Assembly (NCBI RefSeq): GCF_901709675.1
Contig: NC_051097.1
Coordinates: 6,860,039-6,924,038, forward strand
Source: Syngnathus acus
Lineage: Eukaryota; Chordata; Actinopteri; Syngnathiformes; Syngnathidae
Length of the DNA: 64,000 bases
Reading direction: 5' to 3'
In this document: positions 11,314-26,315 of the stretch, in pieces
Numbering within the stretch: the first letter of the stretch is position 1
Layout of the letters: each line of letters opens with the position of its first letter
Translations under genes and position numbers: made by a program
Notes under the pieces: generated by a model
Told to the model about the DNA's origin: nothing
Database searches by the model: none
Seen by the model: the letters and a program-made list of their open reading frames with translations, nothing else

Positions 11314-13930
11314 GGCCGAAAGACGTGTGAGTTCACTTTCTCAAGTATATTCTAAAATATATGAAAGTTGAAAAATGTCCTCGCGGGTCACGGAAGCTCA
11401 ACAGCGTCTCGTACCATTCCTCGCGTCTTCTCATCTTCTCGTACCCAATCTATGCTTTTTAAGAGACTCCTCCCTTCGCGATTTGTCTGTTTTGATGCAG
11501 ACTAATGCTATTATTTGTCGAGCGCAATTCAATTGTATCCCAGAATGCCCACGGGTCAAACATGATGGTGCACATCTGCCATACCCTAATTGGTCCAAAA
11601 CCTACCATGGACATTATCAATGACAATCATCAGCGTTTATTGCTCTATCCGTTTAAAAAATATATATATATATCACATGTTTCTTTTTCAAAGAAATCTG
11701 ACCTTTTGCATTAGTCAGCAAGCTTTTCATGAAGCCATAAACAACTTAATGCATTTGTCGCTTTCCTCGAGCCGCCTCCTCGGGCTGTGAACAACCTAAT
11801 TGCGCTGCCAATTACGGCCGGCACACACAAGATGGACACGGTAAAGTTGTTTAAAAAGGTTAGCCCATCCCTAGAGGGAACATGTGTGTGCGCGGAACAG
11901 GTGACCATGTCCTCCGCCTCATATGTGTGTAATCAATTAAAAATTAAATAAGTTGATCGAGTGAAAAAGCCTTGGATGTAGGTGTAAAAACGTTTTTTGT
12001 ATTTTCACCTTAAATGACAATAATTGTATTGTACCAGGTCCTGAATACAGACCTGGACTTTTTTAATTGAATTTTGTCCATGATGACATTGAATTGTCTT
12101 TTCCTGGACTAAAGGGACAGCGTTTCAGTAAACAAACCAAGGGTAGGGGAGATGTAGTTGAGATTGTTATTTGCCGGTAATACAATCAAAATGTATCGTC
12201 CGCGAGGTCCAAATGCATTTCCTTTAACCCGCTTCATTTGTCACGTATGGATATACGTTGGTCCTGTTTGTGCTGATGTGTCAGCAAACACAAATAAGGC
12301 ACCACATTGTAGGCATTTTCAGCAGAGACTGGGGCAAAAAATGGGGGAGGGGCAACCGAGGAAAGGATTTAGGGGGAAGATGACCGAGCTTTGTGTGCTC
12401 TCCTATGTGTGCGTTTGTTGGCGTGTATGTGGCGAGCCTTTAGGTTTTTCTGATATTGTTCTGCGCATGACAATCCCGACAGAAGAACACAAACACAAAT
12501 GAAAGAATGCATTTTTTAATGCAAAAAAAAGCTCACATGCATAATGAATTTTTGAGACAGTCAGCACTATATCTACTAAAGTAATTAAATTTAAAATAAT
12601 AATAAATTAAATTAGATTAGAAGAGAATATTGCCATTAATTGCATGTTCTAGTCATTTTGAGGGAAATTGGAAATATATAAATCTTTCTTTAAAAATAGC
12701 CTTCATTGTGTTTTGGGCAGGAAGTTTTATTTATCAAAAATACTAATAGTATCAGTACATGATATCGGTATAGGTGACAACTCAAGAACTGGGAAAAAAA
12801 GTGATATTGAACACTCTTACAAAAAATATATTGGCTTTTAAGATCATTTGGGGTGCCCAATGTTATGATATAAAGTATTGCACTTCATAGCATTTGCATC
12901 TTGCAGTGGATTATAAGCATGAATCATCGCAAATCACTTGAAGGTTATGAAGTTATGCACAGACCGGCAGCGAGAGAAAGTGGAATAAAAGCCAATTTCA
13001 ACCAAACACCACCAATCTGGCCACAGTGTATTCTCATATGCCACTGATATTAAATAATTCAACACCATACACTTTCCAAGAGCACTAATCTCCATGTCTT
13101 TGTGTGTGAATAATGAATGCAATAAAAACTCATCTGATGTGGAAGGTGGAAAGTGGAGATAGAAGAAAGTGGGTATTGGAAAGGGAAGAGTGACAGCTGA
13201 GAGGGGATGTTTGTCACACCCGCAGCTGATCGATGTTGACATGAGGACGTGAACGACCCCTGGGGGGACAAAAAAAGTGTGAGGACACTTGCGTCATCCA
13301 AATGGAATATTTTCCTCCTGTGATTGATTTTATACCTCATGAGGGGAGTAGACAAAAGTATCGGGACAGCTGATCATTACACCAAAAGGATGTTTATATT
13401 GAGTTATGTAAGACTAATTATAAGGTCTTGGTGTTTTTGTCTGTGGTATTTTCTGTCCATTTGTCCAAAACGGCACCTTGACATCACAGTTCAATTGCCT
13501 GCTATTTTTTTACTGAAGTTTATAATAAGTGTAATTCCGCTATCGGCCACAAGATGGCAGCAGATATATTTAATTTGATTCGGTGCAAATTTTAGAGAAG
13601 AAGAAACAAAGCCGTATTTCTGCACAGCCTAGTTTTTGGTGAAAAATAATAAATGTCAACGAGTATAAGTTTTTGTATTTCTTGGCTTCCCATCACTGCT
13701 TCATAGCAGCTTCTGGTGGATTCAAACTTCTTAACAGTTTTTATTTAAAAACAAAGTCTTTACTTTCTTCTCCTATTGTCAATTTAATTCTTTTGTGTGG
13801 TGCTGATTGATGACGTTTCATTGCACGCGCCCCTTTTTCATTCATTTATTTTCAAGCCACATCCTTCCACTGACTCAGCATCCAACCATGCACAGCCTCA
13901 AAGACTCAAAAGGGACTTGTCCCGTTTTTG
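11314..13930. other. DBH upstream region, no further gene seen
   Basis: This is the 5' flank of DBH on its coding side. It should hold the DBH promoter, but I saw no clear TATA box close to the ATG at 11313. The rest is AT-rich intergenic sequence without a convincing conserved ORF. Confidence 0.5.
13346..13400. repeat. Possible DNA transposon remnant (GACAAAAGTATCGGGACA)
   Basis: The string AGTAGACAAAAGTATCGGGA closely resembles a motif seen near the ends of repetitive DNA elements in many fish genomes. Only one end is visible here, so the assignment is tentative. Confidence 0.35.
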
Positions 13931-13943
13931 CTTTCTAACCCCC

Positions 13944-13979
<36 letters not shown>

Positions 13980-14781
13980 GCTCTTTCTCGCTCCCCCATC
14001 CCTCGCCTCTCATATCCAATGTGAGGCTGTGACTAAAGCGCCCTCTCTCAGGCTGTTCGCTCACTGAGCGTGCTCACTGGCACCACCGCCGCATGTTTTC
14101 ACTTGGCTCTGCAGGAATCGGCGTGCATTCCTCTTTTCTTTTGACATAACCTCCCCAGCACAGTTTATTTTTGCTTGTGAAGGGGCTGCACAGGAGGGGC
14201 AATACATTGTTGAGCCCTGTGCTTGGACTGGTTGTGGATGAGCCAAAACCAAGGAAGCAAGCCGGACCTCCTCGGAGGGTGTGTTTTTTTTTTTTTTTTT
14301 TTTCCTACTCTCTTCCTCATATTGGGATGGAGGTGTGGACTTTTGTATCACGCTGTCTTCTACTCCATCGCATATGCCGCTGAGGCTGAGGGGGGTGTTT
14401 GCCTAGGAGGCTTTTATTTTCTTCATCAGCCTCTCCTGCTCATCTTTCTCCCAAAACAACATCTGGAGCTGTGAATGGATGTGTGTGTGCAACAATCTAA
14501 TTGTGTTTTTGTTTTGTTTTTTTTGTGCTTGGATTCAACAGTTTTGAGAGTCTAGAAATTAATATCTTCTATTCACATTCATTTTTGTCTGTCTTGTATT
14601 TTTTAAGTCCAGCTCTTATTTTGACTGACTTGATTTTTTGAATTTTTTATTTGTACAACACCTTTCTATAATTTCTGTGACTGGGGTCGACCTGAAGACT
14701 TTCCAGCCAGATCAGGACCTGTCACCCAATCAGCTGCCACGACCCTCCATGTGACCTGCTTGATTCATCTTATCTCTGAAG
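13931..14781 (+). promoter_or_regulatory. Candidate FAM163B promoter and noncoding first exon
   Basis: A (CT)n tract at about 13949-13978 is followed by some 800 bp less AT-rich than the flanks. It ends in a good donor-like sequence (TCTGAAG|GTAAGACTG) at 14781/14782. The FAM163B coding exon has a splice acceptor 23 bp before its ATG, so an upstream noncoding exon is required, and this is my best candidate. It is inference from position and one donor site only. Confidence 0.3.
13949..13978 (+). repeat. (CT)n microsatellite
   Basis: A TC/CT dinucleotide run of about 15 units ending in TAG. It lies in the candidate FAM163B promoter region. Confidence 0.9.
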
Positions 14782-15848
14782 GTAAGACTGAATTTTAAAG
14801 TCTTCTGGAGGTTTGATTTATTCTGAATACATCCTCCATTGTGATCGTTTCCCGCGTTATTTCCCCCCAAAGTAAAGTTTGCGAGGCGGTGGCGCGTCCA
14901 ATTTCAGAACCACGGACAGCATCACCGCCTCCTTCCAGTCGTAATGGGAGACATCTGCTTCTTATCTCCCTGCACGCTCCTCAATTTAATGCATAATTGG
15001 TTATAGTCCATAAACACGGCATTGGCTGCAGTACCACTGTGTTGTTGTTGTACATGGAGCCGAGCAAAGAGGCAAAAATGAGTGCGATGGGAGCGGGGTG
15101 AGGAAGGTGAGCGAGAGTTGCCACATGCTGACAAAACAGCATGACTTGCGAGTCACTGCTCCTGTAGACAAGTGGGAGCCCATCCATCTATCTTCTAAAC
15201 GGCCCGGTGGTAGCCATGCTTATTTTTAGGCACCAACTGTTAAAATGGTCGGCAATGCTACTCATTGTTGGGGTTTTTGTAACGGATGCATTTTGCAGTA
15301 AGGTGGCTTTGAGCACAGTTTTTAGAATGTTCATGTTGGAAACTTTTGGGTTCAGCAGTGGATTCTGTCAAGTTGTCAGAAAGGTTAGTTAATGAATAAT
15401 GAAAATTTTTTAAAATATTAAAATATATAAAAATGATAATATATATGAAATATTTTCAGCAACAAAATAAACAGAAAAATTATTTTACACAAATTCAATC
15501 TAACTAAAACTGTACTTTATGGTTAGCATGCTCAACTCACAAACTAAAATTGAATAAATGTATTGATAATAAATAAGAATTAATACCATTCATGTCACGG
15601 TTGCCATCTGATCAAATAGTCTATTATGAATACAATTACATCAAGGAATCATTTTCAACAAAAGAATTGCTAAGAATTTTTTTTTATTATTATTTTTTTT
15701 TATCTCAGACAATCCACTCGCTCATTGTGCCTTTTAAGAGGCCCTCGAGCAACGGCAGAAAAGGCGGGGCTTGGGTTCCCATGGCGACATGCACCAGTGA
15801 CCCTCTGAATAACCTTGGCCCCCTGGGAGATCAGTCATACTCTCCATG

Positions 15849-15872
15849 CACACACACACACACACACACACA
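15849..15872 (+). repeat. (CA)n microsatellite
   Basis: A CA dinucleotide run of about 12 units. Confidence 0.9.
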
Positions 15873-18800
15873 AACATACACACACAGCGTGACTGTGTGT
15901 TTTTACTGCTGATGTTCCAACACGAGACCCTCGGCCATTAGAGAGCTGGCGAAGAGATGGGAGATGAAGGATGAGGAGGAGGAGGATCTGAGATATCAAA
16001 AGAGCTTGATGAAAAAACATGAGGAAAGGCTATGTAAGAGGAGGAGGGGGCTTATGAAATACATATAAAAAAAAAAGGGGGGGGGTTCAATGATGGCAGA
16101 AAAGCGGAGTGGTAAATGCAATTACATGTCCACTTGAGTGCTCACCCAGCAGCCTTAATTACCTTTAAAATGCACCACAGGGAGTGAGCATCGCTGCAGA
16201 TCCTGGACCAAGCACATAAAAACGGGGAAGGATATGATCATGTTAAATAGTCGCCACCCTGCTACTCCCTTCCTCCATCCCCGCTCCCCCACCCTCTTCT
16301 CGGCTCCACCCTGCCGTGCTCTGTGATGGAGTGTCCTCATGCGCCAGCCGGTGGTCAGTTGACCTCATCCAGCTGAGTGATTGGTGGGGTATGGTCATGG
16401 TAACAGGAAGTAGCGGGAGAGATTACATTATTCCATTTGGTTGGGTCATTATTAGCAGCTCTGCTATAGCACAGATTTTTAAGTCTTTTTTTTTTTTGGG
16501 TGGAGGCAGCAGATAGTTTGATGGTTTATAATGACTGAAACTCCTCTCCCTTTTAAATGCCATTCAATAGTCTCTTTTAAAGCATTCTAAGCGGTAGACT
16601 GGCATATTAGCGCTCAGATGTTGTCATGGCAATTCAATTCTACTTACTTTTAGGGCCCTATTTTCGTGCCCAGCGCAATTCTACTTATTGCCAAGCTGCT
16701 GAATTACACTTGCCAATGAGTGTGCATCTGTAATTATGCATAATCCGTCCTTTTAGGTTTTAGTGCTGAGAATACACTAAGTGTGTCTTTGTGCTTATTT
16801 AGAAACAACTACACGAGCATTTTACTGTGTTGGATTACACATCTAAATGTATATTTCGATATTTATTTCAGCTTGACTTGTCGATAAGATATTTTTCATG
16901 CGTGATAAGTTGCAAAACAGACCTCGAACTTTTTAGTGCAAAGCGCCCACTCAAGTAACAAAAAGGTGATGCTACTGTAAGTCAACCAGTCGCCATAGTA
17001 ACACAAGTTCTCATATGGTTGTCTTTTTCTCTCCTTTTCCTTCCACCAAACTGTATATATTTGCCAAGGATGCTTAAACACGTCTTTTTCTCGCTTCCAA
17101 AGGAGTATTTATTTTTTATATTTTGGTCAAAATACCCCAAAGATCCAAAATTACAGAACACTATACAATGCCTATTTCGAGTCTTGCTGAAATCAGCCTG
17201 ATTTTGTTTAATGGGAGTAATATGCAAGCAAAAAGTACGCTAATCTGTGCATGTAAAAAAAACAAAATTTACTGCAGCTCTGCTTACCTTTTGCAACGCG
17301 ACTGAAAAGAATCTGGCCCAAATCAAACATGCTCCTACACTGTTTCATTTTTCGGCTTCGTTTTCAGTCAGTCCTCACCAAGCTCTGAAAATGTGCAGGT
17401 TTTTGTTGTTAAAATGGAATATTGAGCACAGTGTCACATTTTAAGCAGCATCACCGTGCAGAAAGGAGCTGACGCTATATCGACCTTGTTATTTTTTGAA
17501 AATCCATTCCATTGCCAGATTCTGGTGAGTCACTATCTTCTATTGTGGAGAGCATTGAGGAAGGGGATGTGGGTTGTTGGCAATATCCAGCGATGAATTT
17601 TGACATTAACTTGTCATACAAGCTTGAGAAAAGATTGTGAAAGAAATTGCTACATTTAATAATAGAAAACCCAGAAAAAAACAAATAGCCATGTATATAG
17701 CATCAAGCTAACCCACTACTTTATTGTGATACTCAAGTGGGGCAGCACAGATGTCACACCCATATAAAAAAGTAATTGAACCACTGTTAATAGTAAGTTG
17801 TGAGCTTTAAAAATAAAAATAAAAAAAACCTCATTCTTGACTTTAAAGCATTTCCTATAGTCTGACTCTGGGGAACGCACACCAAGTCGATGTTCTACGC
17901 TCTGTAGTTTTGTCCCTCCATCTGCGCATCACAGGCATTGTCTTTCGTGGCTCAGTGGCTGTTCAAAGTCATGTTGAAACAGATGCCTCGCGGTGCCTCC
18001 CCGCATCAGCCGAGCAGCGGGGAAAGAAGAGGAGAAATGGATAGGAAACCAACTGCTTAATGTGTTTGCATTGGGAACGCTTTAGTTGCTTTTTTTTTAG
18101 TTGCTTTTTTAACTCACTAGAATTCCACAGGATGGCACCAAAATCCTGTACGATGGCGCCAATAAAGTATTTTGAAGTTATATATCTCAACTTTGGCAAG
18201 CTTTGGACAGGGGCTAAGTTTAGCCTGGGTTGTTAGTGGAGATACTCAATTCGGAAGCGTCATTTTGAAATCAAATAATCTGTGAGTCATTTATTGTTAA
18301 TAATACGGTTGTGTATGAAATGTATTTAACCTATGCGTCATAGTTGGCAGGATTTGAATTATTATACTAATCATAAGCATTTTTCGATTTTTGTGATCGT
18401 TCCACTCGGATTAGTCAAATTAAAAAAAATAGATTAATATAATTTATAGTTTTCTTATAATTTAGATAGAATTTTAGTATCGCAAGCTGACGGTCAGAAA
18501 TTTCCCTTTTAGGTCCACTTTCTGCATTGCGAACACTTTTCAAAATGCACTCCTATAAGACCTCACCTTTGTCACTCTATTCCATAGAGGCAATCATTTT
18601 CCAATGACTGGAAAGTGAAAGGTCATTTGTTTCAGACTGCTCACTGTGCTCTCCTTTGTTAGCACCAAGAATGGTTTGGGCTAATGCTAGCGATATACAG
18701 CACAGTATAAGAAACGAGTCAGCGAATTCAGGTAGCCTGTAATGTCCAATATAGCGATGACGCTGGAGTGTTTTTTTTTTCTGCTACTGTGGTCATAACA

Positions 18801-20198
18801 TCACGCGGTGATTGCGGAGTTGCAATGAGACAGTGTCAAATCCGAAATGTGACACCAGGCCAGGTTGAATCAGGTGATGCTGCAGTCGTGCGGACAGGAC
18901 ATTGCTTTTGTCACGGCTCAAAAGCCTAGCCAAGCCTAGCATATAAACTCAGAGGGGTCGGGGGGTTATTATATAAAGTAAATAAAAGAAGTGAGCTCAC
19001 TCACAGCCACAATTTCACAATTAGACAGCAAACAAAAGATTTGCTTGGCTGTTTAATTTCGCACTTAACGGGTGGGCAAGAGCTCCAGAGAGCCAACTGC
19101 TTGTGTAGAAGCCCTTAAAAAGTCAATTTTCCGTCATTTATCCCTTTTAAACTTTCACTCTTCCACTCAATAGCCACTTTGCTCTTTTATTGATTAATCA
19201 AGGACATTGTATGGATCACGACGAGGTCCTTCATTAGCCTCAGCATTTTTTCAATTAAGTAGTGCTTGTGGTCATGGTGCTAAATTCAGTTTCTCAACCA
19301 AAAAGTAGCTCGATTAGGAAGACGAAAAGATTTTTAGATTGAATGAATAATCAGCGGGCAACAAAAGGTTGTTGATTGACACCGTCGTTGTCGGAACAAA
19401 TTGCACTTCTATTCTAAGACGCAGAGAGAACGAGAGCAGAGCAAAGCTGTAGAAGTTAATCACAAAACACACAATTGCGTGGATGCATGTGTGTGTTGAC
19501 AGCCTAAACGTGTAAGAGTGCCAATCTCATCGTTCACCACCTCGCGAGTGCTCCCGCCCCGCGCTCCAGCTGAGAGCTTGTCTGCGGCCATTATTTCTAG
19601 CTAGACCTCCGCTGTGATCTCTGCCATGTTCCATCAAAGTGTGGCACTTTATTCCCACGTTGTTGTCTGAGCGCGTTAGCGGCGACCGAGGATTGCCGCT
19701 AACCTCGTGTCAGCATGCTGGACCAACACCAGCCAAAGCGAAGCTATTACACACTGTGTGTGTTGAATATTTAACACAGTGGAAAGACAGTGATCAGGTC
19801 ATTAGGGTAGTGAGTGCGCTGGAGGAAACGCATCTAAATTCCCACCATGCAGAACCCGCTCCTGTGGTAGATCCAAAATGAGGTCAAGTTGTGCATTGAA
19901 TATTTCATCTAAAGTTGTCATGCTAATGTGGTCCATTAACATAATGGTTAGCATTATTAATGATTCTTGCGTGTATCTTATTGAACTGTAAAATATGAGC
20001 CAGCCTTACTTAACGCTAATAAATTTGACAAAGCTCAACATTGATTTGCAAAGTTGTCATGTTTGCATACTTGTTATCATGGTGGATAGCAAGTTTAGCA
20101 TATTGGTCACCCAATATTGAGCATGTTTTTTTTTTTTTCTTTTTCTCAAAATAGTAAATCATAATAAAATGAGTTCCTGACCAAGTGGAATAGTTATA

Positions 20199-20372
20199 TA
20201 CTGTAATTTTCGGACTATAAGTCGCACCGGAGTATAAGTCGCACCAGCCATAAAATGCCCAAAAAAGTGAAAAAAACCCATATATATGTATATAAATCGC
20301 TCCTGAGTATAAGTCGCCCCCCCACCCAAACTATGAAAAAAAAACGCGACTTATAGTCCGAAAATTACGGTA
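20199..20372. mobile_element. 174-bp MITE with 27-bp terminal inverted repeats
   Basis: The left end reads TACTGTAATTTTCGGACTAT and continues AAGTCGC. The right end reads GCGACTTATAGTCCGAAAAT and continues TACGGTA. The two are reverse complements over 27 bp with one mismatch. The interior repeats the ATAAGTCGC word and has no ORF. Each end can be read as a TA dinucleotide next to C(T/C)GTAATTTTCGG, which would fit TA target duplication as in Tc1/mariner-type elements. The transposase source is not visible. Confidence 0.85.
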
Positions 20373-20930
20373 ATATTTATTCTAATCAATGCAAACTTTA
20401 TGTGCAAACAAACCGATATTTTTTTCTAATCATTTTTATCGTTTGATTATTTGTTGTGTTAGCATTGACTAGTGTTTGCCTTTTGTTAGCAGGCTCCATT
20501 TTATCCCCTATCCTGTTTCACTTCCTCCCAGCATCTTGTCTTCATTTCATATCCAGTCATCATATTTGTCTCTCATCCTGACCTTCCCCTCCTCTCTCGC
20601 TCTCTCGCTCTCTCTCGTTTATTTGACTCTTTTCCAATCTGCTCTTTCATTCTGCGGTTCTCGATTTACTTGTAATCAAGCATTCTCAAACAACTTTTAT
20701 TTTCCCCTCCTTTCCCCAAACGTCTACGCTGACACAGCAAGCAGCACTTGCCAGACAATTCTATTACATTTATTTGTAACAGCTGGATCATTTAATAAGC
20801 GGTGCCGAGATGACACGCTGGTGTAATCTACTTGATGGCGCCTCTCCATTGTGAGCCTTCTGCGCTTTGGTTATTCTTGTCGTCATGCTCTTCACTTTTT
20901 TCTTCTTCTTTGCTCCGTGCAGGCAGTTGA

Positions 20931-22029
<1,099 letters not shown>

Positions 22030-25000
22030 CCCAAAAAAAAAAAAAAAAGATGGCGGTGTTCAATGTCATTGTAATCCCTCTTGTGGTGTCATCTGATGTG
22101 GTCTGCTTTGGACACTCTCAGGACTCCATTTGCTATGTTCAGGTCAAGAAAGTTGATTTATTCCAGTTGTGACCTAACTTCTTGGCTTGATAGCGCTTTT
22201 GTAAAAGATTACAAAATGTCATTTATATAGTCAGGCCCCCCTCTTCTGCGGGATGACGTCACGGTCAGGGATTTTCTCTCTGCCATCGTTGCGACAAAAC
22301 AAAGTAAAATGTGATTAGGAGCCGTGTTTCCCTCTGTCTCCTCGTCCATGCACAGATTATGGAGATTATGAAACATAATTCAGCGCCTGCGAGACGAGGG
22401 TGCCTTGCTTTTTTTTTTGCAGATAGATTTAACTTTGGCTGTGATGTCAAAATGACATAAAGGGCTGACGGAAGCTAGAAATTTATTTCCTATCCCCAAT
22501 TTTTTTTTTCCAGTACGCTTCGTAAATTGATGTGAATCTGTCAGTTATACGCTCACGTGACTGTGAATGTATAACTTCTATTTAATCCCTCGACGGGGTT
22601 CTCGCAAGAATTTAGTAGGAAACGTTACATAAGGTGGCGCTAAAAAAAATATTCATTCATTGAAAAGTGTATTTTTAAATCTGTTTTTGCCATTATCTGT
22701 ACAGGATGTGGCAATAGTATAGAACAAGGAACCATAGTTGGTGACATAGGGCACAAAATCCCATTTGCTAACTTTATAAGGAGCGCAACTTTAGGTAATG
22801 ACTTTAGGGCAAGAAACCATATTTGATCTATTTAGGGGCAAATCAACCATGTTTACTTCATATAGGCCGTATATTGTACACAATGTTTTAAAGAAATCAA
22901 GTACAGAGCTAAAGAACAAAAAGCTGTTTAATGCGCATTTAATGATCATTTTTAATTATTTAGGAAATGTTACTGAAAGCAAAACATGTACGTTTTCTGG
23001 TGGGTAAGAAACCATGCAAAAAATAATATTTTTGATGGAATTCTTCTAGAAATCCTACTAAATTCTCATGGGAACGTAGCCATGTATTTATTTATTTATT
23101 TTTGCGTTACCCATGTGCTAATCGGCAGCAATATGTTTTGCATGTACTGCAAGACAATTTACCATAATTATTGATTATTCCTAAAAAAAAAAAGCTCTCC
23201 TCTGCTGAAGCTTCATGGACTCTTCCGGACTTTCTTCTTTCTGTTGTCCTTGATTTGTCAATCCATGGTGAATTTAATCAAGCTTTGAAAGCATTTCTCT
23301 AAATATTTTCCAAGCTCCAAAAAGGTGACTTGCTGAGTGGCCTTGTTGGAAGGCTGCCGCCCGCTCGGACTATGAAGCAGCGGCTTTTGATTGTTCATGG
23401 TCTTAATGAATGGAATTAATTATGGCTTGATAACAAGAGGAAGTGAAAGCGGACGCGACTACACTTGGACGCCCTTCCTTCTTCAACCGGATGCTATTGC
23501 ACATCCTCTTCATCCTCCCCCCCTCCCCTCTTTGTTTATCTATTACAGGACACGCTCATTTATTTTTCCAAAGGATCATAGATGGAGTGATTGACGTGCT
23601 TTCTTGCAACTATACCGTGATGCTTTCGCGACGAGACATTTCGACAGGGAACTTGGTGCCATAACGAAGAAGACAAACTCTATTCTTGTTAGTATTATTC
23701 AGATAACAAATAACATATTCAAACGCAGTGTTGCTTTTACGTCAAAAGTATTTGCTCATGAACAACAGACACATTTAATGTCTTTGTTTTTAAATGGAAA
23801 CCCGGCTAACAGACACAATGTTGATAATAAAATGGTGTTAAAGCATAGCTGATGTCGCAATATTTCCATCAATTGTGACATTTCTTTGTATCCTCCATCG
23901 CAGGTTTGCTGGAGATAATCCAGAATAATTTGATGTACGGTGAGTACTTAGTCCCCCACCCGCACGTACTGTCCAAAGAAAAACCACTGAAAAGGTTTTC
24001 ATGTCTGAATGTTGTAAAAAACGTTGTCACAAAGCGACTATTCACGTCTGTGCCGGGGAGGCTCCTCACACGTCTCCATCTGTCACAGTCTTCTCTCATT
24101 CATTAGCTCTGACTCACTCGTCTAATAAGTGCATCTATTTCCTCTCCCTTGATCGTCAGTGTATTTATATATGGTCCGCTTTCTTCTATGACTCAGTCAC
24201 TTTATTATTGAAATAATTCTGGTTATCGTTCCATCGCATTGCTGCCAGGTTGGTTCATTATCACTCTTGTGAATCTCGGGGAAAAGTTAGCCAGTGATTT
24301 TCACAAACAGGCGTTTTCTTCACCTCAGGGCTGACTGGAGCTGAGTGCAAACTCGCTTCCGTCACTGCTGATTTCATCAGAGCTTTGACAAGGCTCCCAT
24401 GGTAACATTTACTTCTTGTGCCGTTTGACTTGAATCACAAAGCACTTGCTGGATCACCTGTTCTTTTATTTTAAACGTGTCACATGGAACAAACAGCTTG
24501 GAGCAGACAGCTGTGGAAAAACACCCAAATATGGTTTGTGAGTAGAAAAGAAGAGCAGATGTGGTCTCGTTATGACCAGGAAGCATAAATAAAAGCTAAT
24601 ATGCAACACCAACATTTTCGGAGTAATTCCGCCCCTGTTCGTGTGCAGATCAAGAATCTCTCCAGTGACACGTCAACTAATTTAAATTAATTGGTTTCCA
24701 TTTAATTTGACATCATTTGATTTCTGCAGCTTATCTCTGCAGGACACACTGCAAACCTCGCCTGTCAGATGTTTAGTTTGAATCTCAGCTCTGGTTTCTT
24801 ATGTGGAGTTTGCTCTGGCTTTGGCAACACCATTTTTACAAGCAATAACATTCAAAATGTTCCTTTCTCTTTTCTGCTGACAGCTGTCTCGGCTAGTTGT
24901 CTTAACTAAAGCCTTTTGAAAATGATCTTTTGCCCTCATTTTGTTGAATTAAAGAGCACAGTCATGATAGTACACTTTTCTTACACATGGGCTTTCTGTG

Positions 25001-26315
25001 TTTGCGCCGTAATTGTGTAAATGAGCATTAACCATTTAGATGCAAATTCATCAGCAGTGAAAGTGTATTTTTGTGTTTGTGTATCAACGTGCGCCCATTG
25101 TTTGTTCCTCTTTGCACATCTCCAGCAGTGCAAATTAGATGCAGCACAGTAGAGTAGCTGGGATGGCCATGAATTATGAAGATGATATATAGATATGAAG
25201 CTTTCCAAAAAAAGCCGCTAACCAACGTTGCCTTCCCAATCACTGCTTTTTTCCAAATGAGGATTTTGGAAAAAACTAATTATCATGTGTATTTTTCCCT
25301 CTTATCGACTGCATCATCTAAACATTTGATGCAGCTCTTATGAACTGGATCTAATTAGATTTTGAACGTGTACCAAATGTTGTCCAGTGAGTGCACACCA
25401 GTGCATCAACAAAAACAGCTGCTCCATACATATTTGTTGGGAGTGTTTATGGGGTACAACCCATCTCGCATGAGCCATTAGCAGCCGGTGTGTGTGATCT
25501 TTCTAAAAGGAGACAAAGTCTATGTCTCCTGTCTGAATTTTTCATTCCCACCCTCTCTGTCTTTGTACAAACTAATAAATAAGCAATGAATCCCGAGGAC
25601 ATAAAACCGAATGGACTTGATTTTATGTCCTGCATTGCCGGAAGCGGCACATTTTCTCCAATTTTTGTTCTCGCTCCATGAAGCCTTCCCTCTTTCTGTG
25701 TTTTTAAAGCTAAATCTTTCACCGTCTTCCACTTCTGCTTACCCAGTGATCCGTGAGGAGAATCTCTAGCCTCCAACGTGTGTTGCAACAGTAAAAGTCT
25801 TAAATTCTGTGTGTGTGTGCGTTGCATGCACTACTTGACCTTTGCTTTGTTAATCCACCAGTGATTTAGATTTAGAGCGCCGGTAGTGGTGAATCAATCT
25901 GAAAGGCAGTTTTAGCTTCAGATCTCCAGAGAGGTCTCAGTGTGTAGATTAACACCCGAGTATAGACTGCACAGTATGTCAACTTTAGGGCAAAGGAAGA
26001 GGGACTCAAGTGTCAGGAAATGAATCGGTAATATGTTGCCCTCTGGTGGTTGCACTAAAAAGTACTTTTAAATGCAGTGTGTTAGTTATTAGTCATAAAA
26101 TGTTTATGTACTTTTGTTTCCATAATAATGCTTCCCAGCAGCACTCGCCTTTCTTCTACGTAACATTTCTTTTTCGGCCGCCGTAGTTTTCAGTTTCTAA
26201 AGCTCCGCCTATCAAGTTTTGACAACCAATCATATTAAAGAGTGACCACAACCCGCCATGTGTGCACTTCCTGTTTCTGTGTTTAAACACGAGCGAGCTA
26301 CTTGTTAGTGTAAAT
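22030..26315. other. FAM163B 3' UTR and FAM163B-SWI5 intergenic region
   Basis: I saw no gene or recognisable RNA. The start should be FAM163B 3' UTR, with no clear AATAAA close to the stop. The rest is AT-rich. Just before SWI5, ACCAATCAT at about 26225 is a CCAAT box-like site and GGCCGCCGTAGTTTTC lies at about 26176, consistent with a SWI5 promoter. Confidence 0.5.

Larger units (their letters stand above)
14782..20922. other. Probable FAM163B intron
   Basis: I saw no conserved coding exon. The stretch carries a (CA)n run at about 15849-15872, a MITE at 20199-20372, homopolymer runs and AT-rich sequence. It would be the FAM163B 5' UTR intron if the first exon lies near 14.7 kb. The acceptor is at 20921-20922. 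Confidence 0.45.

Noticed and set aside
12158-12502. 114-codon plus-strand ORF upstream of DBH
   Set aside because: No recognised family, no splice or poly(A) context, low-complexity composition in places.
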